From assembly GCA_021776245.1 (NCBI GenBank), contig JAJFGF010000002.1, forward strand, positions 90,996 through 154,995: a stretch of DNA of 64,000 bases, given 5' to 3'. The DNA is from Hyphococcus sp. (GTDB lineage: Bacteria; Pseudomonadota; Alphaproteobacteria; Caulobacterales; Parvularculaceae). Of the stretch, positions 60,427-64,000 are shown one piece after another; the first letter of the stretch is position 1, and every line of letters begins with the position of its first letter. A program made the position numbers and the translations under genes. The notes under the pieces are model-generated. The model saw only the letters and a program-made list of their open reading frames with translations. It ran no database searches and was not told the DNA's origin.

Positions 60427-61506
60427 GTGGACAAGTTTGAAAACCTCCTGAGGACGCTTATCAGGTGCCCCAGCGTTGTTGGCGCCGAACACTCGTTTTT
60501 CCGGGAGCTCGAGCGGGAACTCCATCTGCGCGGCGCTAAAATCAGCTGGTATGAAGGGTTGCTGGTGGCGCAAGGCAATGCGCCGACATCGATCATGTTT
60601 TCAGCCCATATTGACCGCCATGGCCTTATGTGCACCGGGCCCAACGAGTTTCAATATGCAGCCTTTGTCGCCGGCAGCCGGTCTGACCTCCTCGGCAATT
60701 CAGTTTCCGAAGGGATGATGCAAAAGATTGCCGATCGCTTTCCTGGCGCACAGGCTTATGCCTATGAACCCTGGTCAGGCGCCTATCGAGGCAGCGGCAA
60801 AATTACGAATACCTATATCTGCGAAAAAAGAAATAACCTTATCTATGAGCTGGACGGGCTTTCCCATCTTGTCGCCGGCACGCCCGTGGCCTTTGTGGAC
60901 AATCTTGAGGTCTCTGACGACGCTTATACAGCACAGCTCGATAATGTGCTGACGGCGGCCTGCCTGGTGCATCTTTTCGACCTGGGATTTCAGGGGACGG
61001 CGTTTTTTACGGCGCAGGAAGAGGCGGGCAAAAGCTGGCGTTACCTTCTTGAATGGTTCCGCCGCTTCGGGGCACCGCACAATAATCTTATTGTCGTGGA
61101 TACAAGCCCGTTTCCAGAAGACGAATACAGAAATCAGCAGCTTGTCCTGCGGCGCAAAGACGCCAATGCCGGTTTCAACAGAGATTTGTCGGACAAAATC
61201 GCCAGCCTGTGCGCCGCAAATAACATTACGTATCTGTTCAAGGATGAGTATGTCGAGCGCCAGAACCACACGCGGCTAAAGGAAAATCTGAAACCGAATT
61301 CCCTGGGCAGCACCGAGTTGGGACGGATTATCGCCGCCGCCGGTGGGCTGGTTGACGGCACGACCGTGCAGATCCCGACCGGCGGCTATCACACCCTGCA
61401 GGAAGTCGCGACCATTTCATCATGCAATGATTTTCTGACGCTGCTGCAGACGCTGATGCGGGATGCCTTGCCCGCGTCTCCTCACCATGACGTTTTAAAA
61501 AGTTGA
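60427..61506 (+). CDS. M42/M20-like metal-dependent aminopeptidase
   Basis: 359 residues from GTG 60427, with GGAG seven bases upstream. The co-catalytic metal site can be read: His61 and Asp63 in SAHIDRHG, bridging Asp172 in QLDNVLTA, the catalytic Glu pair 198-199 in TAQEEAG, Asp225 in VVDTSP, and His322 in GGYHT. The order is that of clan MH peptidases such as deblocking/glutamyl aminopeptidases (M42). Cytoplasmic, no signal peptide. Monocistronic as far as can be seen. The substrate peptide is unknown. Confidence 0.88.
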   Translation: MDKFENLLRTLIRCPSVVGAEHSFFRELERELHLRGAKISWYEGLLVAQGNAPTSIMFSAHIDRHGLMCTGPNEFQYAAFVAGSRSDLLGNSVSEGMMQKIADRFPGAQAYAYEPWSGAYRGSGKITNTYICEKRNNLIYELDGLSHLVAGTPVAFVDNLEVSDDAYTAQLDNVLTAACLVHLFDLGFQGTAFFTAQEEAGKSWRYLLEWFRRFGAPHNNLIVVDTSPFPEDEYRNQQLVLRRKDANAGFNRDLSDKIASLCAANNITYLFKDEYVERQNHTRLKENLKPNSLGSTELGRIIAAAGGLVDGTTVQIPTGGYHTLQEVATISSCNDFLTLLQTLMRDALPASPHHDVLKS

Positions 61507-61566
61507 TTGGCGCTCACCGCCATTGCAAATAGCCTGTGTGTCACGGAGCTTATTGAAGCGCGCGGA

Positions 61567-62062
61567 TTATTGTTTTTGATTGGGAATGATTGCGCCAGTA
61601 AAGCCGCCGACAAGGCCCGCAAGTTCGCGCCGGCGTAAAAACAACATCACCAGAGACAAGACCCAGACGCCGACTGCCGCCATAAAAAGTCCTCCGCCGT
61701 CATTGTTGGGGTCGATCCCGAGCAGCGTAAAAAGATGAAAGCTTGTGGCGCCGGACATCACCGCAACGGCAATCAAAGCGCCGAACGCCTGCAGCCTCGC
61801 GAGGCCGGGAAAAATGCCGGCAAGCAACAGGATCGATGCGGCCAGCGCTGCCGTTCCAATCACATACTGGCTGAACAGACCTGTATGACCAAAAAAGGCC
61901 CGGCGCCCCGAGCGTTGCCGCCCACTCATTGAGGCGGCCGAATATCTCCTGGGTATTTGGATGGTTTGTAAATTTGTAGCGCAGGGAATCGAGAAATATG
62001 ACGGCGGTAAACGCAGCTATCGCCATGGGCGCGTATTTTTTTACAAGGAGGGGAATATTCAA
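61567..62062 (-). pseudogene. Four-helix membrane protein (DoxX-like), frameshifted at an A6/T6 run
   Basis: Two open frames on the minus strand together make one protein. The first (from about TTG 62062, GAGGG nine bases upstream) reads FTAVIFLDSLRYKFTNHPNT, EWAATLGAPGLF, then loses sense. The second resumes with GHTGLFSQYVIGTAALAASILLLAG, LQAFGALIAVAVMSG and MAAVGVWVLSLVMLFL to 61567. The switch is at the run of six A on the plus strand (61891-61896); five would keep the frame. The protein would have four helices with a DoxX-like layout. The cause may be a real mutation, slippage or a homopolymer sequencing error. Confidence 0.72.
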
Positions 62063-62196
62063 CAGCGTTATCCCTCTTTCACCTGGATTTTCGCGCAGCG
62101 TAGTTTGCCTCAAAAACAGCCAACGCGCAAAATTGCCAGTGACGCTTCTTCACTTATTGGTGAGCAAATGCATCGCTGCAGCGGCGTTCGTGTAAA

Positions 62197-62216
62197 GAAT
62201 TCCCCCGCAGGAATTC
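62197..62216. terminator. Hairpin between DoxX-like and TetR genes
   Basis: GAATTCC at 62197-62203 pairs with GGAATTC at 62210-62216 around a 6-base loop. It follows the TetR gene stop on the minus strand by about 20 bases. No T run is seen, so it is only terminator-like. Confidence 0.4.
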
Positions 62217-62233
62217 ACATGACCCAACGATGA

Positions 62234-62839
62234 TCAGTTTGGCTCCGCCCACAGGCCGAGGGCGGACAATGTGGTTTCCGCGATTATCAGCAGGTCTTTT
62301 TCCGTTCGAACAATTTTTGACAGGACGTTCAACCCGATTTGCAAATTTTGCACGGCAAGCGCAGTCGCCGCCACATCCATATCCTGGTTTAGCTCATTGT
62401 TTTCAACGCCCGATTGCAAAATCGATTGGATCCGCTTGAGATTGCCCGAGACCGCATTTTCAAGAAGCGGTCCGAGTTCGTCATGGCTGTTGCAAAGCTC
62501 GGAAATGCTGTTCACTGCAAGACAGCCGCGTCCCTCCGGGTCTTCCGCGCGCGCTTTACACATTGCCCGAAAGACCTCGGTGAACAATGTTTTGACACTT
62601 ACGTCTGAAGCAGCATCGGCGAGCGGGCGATCCGGGCTTTGCGCAGCATAGAGCGCAAGCGCTTCTTCAAATAACGCCTCTCTTGTGCCGAAAGCATTAT
62701 AAAAGCTCGACCGCGTGATGCCGAGCATTTCCGACAGCGCCTTTACGGATGATGCTTCATAGCCATCGCGCCAGAGTTTGTTCATCACTGTTTCGACGGC
62801 GGCGTCTCGGTCAAAATTTGAGGGGCGTCCCACACTCAT
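62234..62839 (-). CDS. TetR/AcrR-family repressor
   Basis: 201 residues from ATG 62839. The N-terminal HTH is complete: RDAAVETVMNKLWRDGYEASSVKALSEMLGITRSSFYNAFGTREALFEEAL, followed by the helical ligand domain with CLAVNSISELC, typical of the TetR_C-type proteins that often regulate oxidoreductases or small membrane proteins. It is upstream of, and in the same direction as, the broken membrane gene at 61567-62062. A small inverted repeat lies 27 bases before its start. Ligand unknown. Confidence 0.93.
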   Translation of the reverse strand: MSVGRPSNFDRDAAVETVMNKLWRDGYEASSVKALSEMLGITRSSFYNAFGTREALFEEALALYAAQSPDRPLADAASDVSVKTLFTEVFRAMCKARAEDPEGRGCLAVNSISELCNSHDELGPLLENAVSGNLKRIQSILQSGVENNELNQDMDVAATALAVQNLQIGLNVLSKIVRTEKDLLIIAETTLSALGLWAEPN

Positions 62840-62865
62840 CACCAAAATGTTATTTTATACATCTA

Positions 62866-62881
62866 TGGACAAAACAGTCCA
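62866..62881. promoter_or_regulatory. Candidate TetR operator
   Basis: TGGAC at 62866-62870 and GTCCA at 62877-62881 form a 5-bp inverted repeat around AAAACA, 27 bases before the TetR ATG. Nearby GAACAAAACGAT partly repeats the centre. Short, so weak evidence. Confidence 0.35.
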
Positions 62882-62947
62882 GGCATTCTAGACACATATG
62901 AACAAAACGATAAATCGTCAATCTTTCGGGAGATATCAGCAACTGTG

Positions 62948-63892
62948 TCATGGATAGAACATTTTGCCGTCGCGTAACATGGCGTTGATGGTTTCAATGA
63001 TGTGCCTGACGACAGCGATGGCGGCGAGTTTGTGTGGTTTTCCGGCTTGCCTCAAGCGGTCATAAAGGGCGCGCCATCGGGGAACGCGGCGGCATGCAGC
63101 AAAGCTCGCCATGTAGAGCACGTCCCGGACAGCTTTACGGCCGCCCCAGCAGGTTCTGCGTCCGCGCAATGCGCCGCTGTCGCGCGGGTGCGGCGCGACA
63201 CCGGCAAGGTTGGCGGCGGCCTTTCCAGAAAGGCTCCCGAGTTCCGGCATTTCGGTGAGCAAGGTTGCAATTGAGACCGGCCCCAATCCGCAGACAGAGC
63301 CGATAATTTCTGCTCGCCGGCTGAGGTTTTCATCGCCATCAATATTCGTTCGGATTTTCTTTTCAAACAGCGAAATCTTTTCGGAAAGGCGTTTGATTTC
63401 ATCCTCAATATCGACAGCGATCTCTTTGCAGGAACAAATGGAAAGGTGCTGCTTTTCTTTCTTGCGCGCTTCCACTAACTGCGCCCGCCTTCGCACGAAA
63501 GCCTGCAATTGGCTGACCTTTTCTGAAGCGGGTGGACGCGCTTGCGGCTGGATTTTCGCTGCATATTGCGCCAGCACATAAGCATCCACCCGGTCGGTCT
63601 TGCACAAAAGACCAAGGCTCTTGGCAAAATCCCGGATCTGGCGGGCGTTGATCCGGCGGGCGGCGCGGCGTGCAACGTCAAGCCCACGCGCCAGGCCGCG
63701 CTCATATCCGCCTGACGGCTCATACACCAATAGCGCTGTGTCATGCCTCACGACCGCGCGCACCAACGACGCAACGCCGCTTTCGCTATTGGCAAAACGC
63801 TGCGCGAAAACCGTCTTCTCTCCACGCGTAATACAAAGGTCTAAATGCGCTTTGGATATGTCGCATCCTGCATAGGTTTGTGGTATTGTCAT
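62948..63892 (-). CDS. IS110-family transposase
   Basis: 314 residues, ATG 63892. The N-terminal DEDD catalytic domain has Asp11 in AGCDISKAHLDL, Glu58 in VYEPSGGYE, and Asp100/Asp103 in KTDRVDAYVLA. A coiled-coil middle (about 125-190) is followed by the Tnp_Tn116-type domain SVCGLGPVSIATLLTEMPELG, NLAGVAPHPRDSG and GRRTCWGGRKAVRDVLYMA. IS110 enzymes recombine without terminal inverted repeats, guided by a structured RNA from the element's non-coding end. The frame is intact and full length, so the element may be active. Confidence 0.95.
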   Translation of the reverse strand: MTIPQTYAGCDISKAHLDLCITRGEKTVFAQRFANSESGVASLVRAVVRHDTALLVYEPSGGYERGLARGLDVARRAARRINARQIRDFAKSLGLLCKTDRVDAYVLAQYAAKIQPQARPPASEKVSQLQAFVRRRAQLVEARKKEKQHLSICSCKEIAVDIEDEIKRLSEKISLFEKKIRTNIDGDENLSRRAEIIGSVCGLGPVSIATLLTEMPELGSLSGKAAANLAGVAPHPRDSGALRGRRTCWGGRKAVRDVLYMASFAACRRVPRWRALYDRLRQAGKPHKLAAIAVVRHIIETINAMLRDGKMFYP

Positions 63893-64000
63893 CGCGTCCC
63901 TACCTTATCCTTCAGGCTTTTATGCCTATTCAACTGTTCGGGATGAGCACTGGTACATGCTGGCGGGGTCACTCGCTGAGACACGGTGTCTAAAGCACCA
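63893..64000 (-). ncRNA. Likely bridge-RNA region of the IS110 element (partial)
   Basis: In IS110-group elements the RNA that guides target and donor choice is encoded in the non-coding end upstream of the transposase. This stretch holds short hairpins, including AGACA/TGTCT around CGG at about 63979-63991. Only part of the region is in the window, so loops that pair with target and donor DNA cannot be defined. Confidence 0.4.

Larger units (their letters stand above)
62890..64000 (-). mobile_element. IS110-family insertion sequence (one end outside window)
   Basis: The transposase gene is bordered by ~60 non-coding bases at the 3' side and by at least 108 at the 5' side (63893-64000), which runs off the window. 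The exact ends cannot be placed because the family has no inverted repeats; the limits here are estimates. Insertion next to the TetR gene has not visibly broken it. Confidence 0.7.

Overview
The window reads as a chromosomal segment of an alphaproteobacterium, with GC content I judge to be in the mid-50s percent by eye. The evidence is the gene types (TonB receptor, PilZ and CHASE/MASE1 signalling, ToxR/CadC-like membrane winged-helix regulators, DUF4386 proteins), the short dispersed intergenic palindromes around 4.1, 14.1, 30.5 and 46.2 kb that resemble repeats common in that class, and PhoB-type boxes. A Hyphomonadales/Parvularculales-like organism is a guess. I see no rRNA, tRNA or CRISPR array.

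Layout. 0-2.2 kb: end of a mercury locus (merA C-terminus, a membrane protein, a MerA/glutathione-reductase-like flavoprotein). 2.3-11.6 kb: small membrane proteins, a membrane-tethered winged-helix regulator, a large serine hydrolase, a methyltransferase, an AraC regulator divergent from a DUF4386 pair, and an XRE regulator. 11.6-17.5 kb: gene-poor, with a LuxR solo, a tandem PilZ protein, a second methyltransferase, hairpins and pseudogene pieces. 17.5-25.1 kb: a compact multi-component phosphorelay with an outer-membrane channel (Tsx-like), a CHASE-only membrane sensor, a small exported protein, a MASE1-CHASE-PAS-HisKA-HATPase-REC hybrid kinase, a stand-alone receiver, a REC/degenerate-GGDEF/PilZ protein and an Hpt protein, most of them overlapping or nearly so. 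25.2-31.8 kb: an intact divergent ArsR/SRPBCC pair with a palindromic operator, a frameshifted ECF sigma factor with its YCII partner, and a scatter of gene fragments, several recognisably copied from the intact ArsR, SRPBCC and HlyD genes of this same window.

31.8-36.2 kb: a three-gene ABC efflux system (HlyD adaptor, FtsX-type permease, ATPase). 36.9-46.1 kb: a putative phosphate-starvation block with a phosphate-selective-type porin, a T2SS protein N homologue, a TonB receptor and an internally duplicated beta-helix lipoprotein. Three sites there match PhoB boxes (7-mers spaced at 11 bp), upstream of the porin, of the lipoprotein/receptor pair and of a small secreted protein. 47-60 kb: serine hydrolase, a DUF2306-like gene with an in-frame stop, a membrane AraC regulator, esterase, S41 peptidase, winged-helix/TPR regulator, a patatin/3-hydroxybutyrate dehydrogenase pair, YbjN protein, and a translationally coupled metalloprotease/lipoprotein pair. 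60.4-64 kb: M42-like peptidase, a frameshifted membrane protein, a TetR regulator and an IS110-family insertion sequence running to the window edge.

The points most worth following up are the phosphorelay, the PhoB-box block, and the family of locally copied gene fragments. All functions are inferred from motifs and context; no database search was possible.
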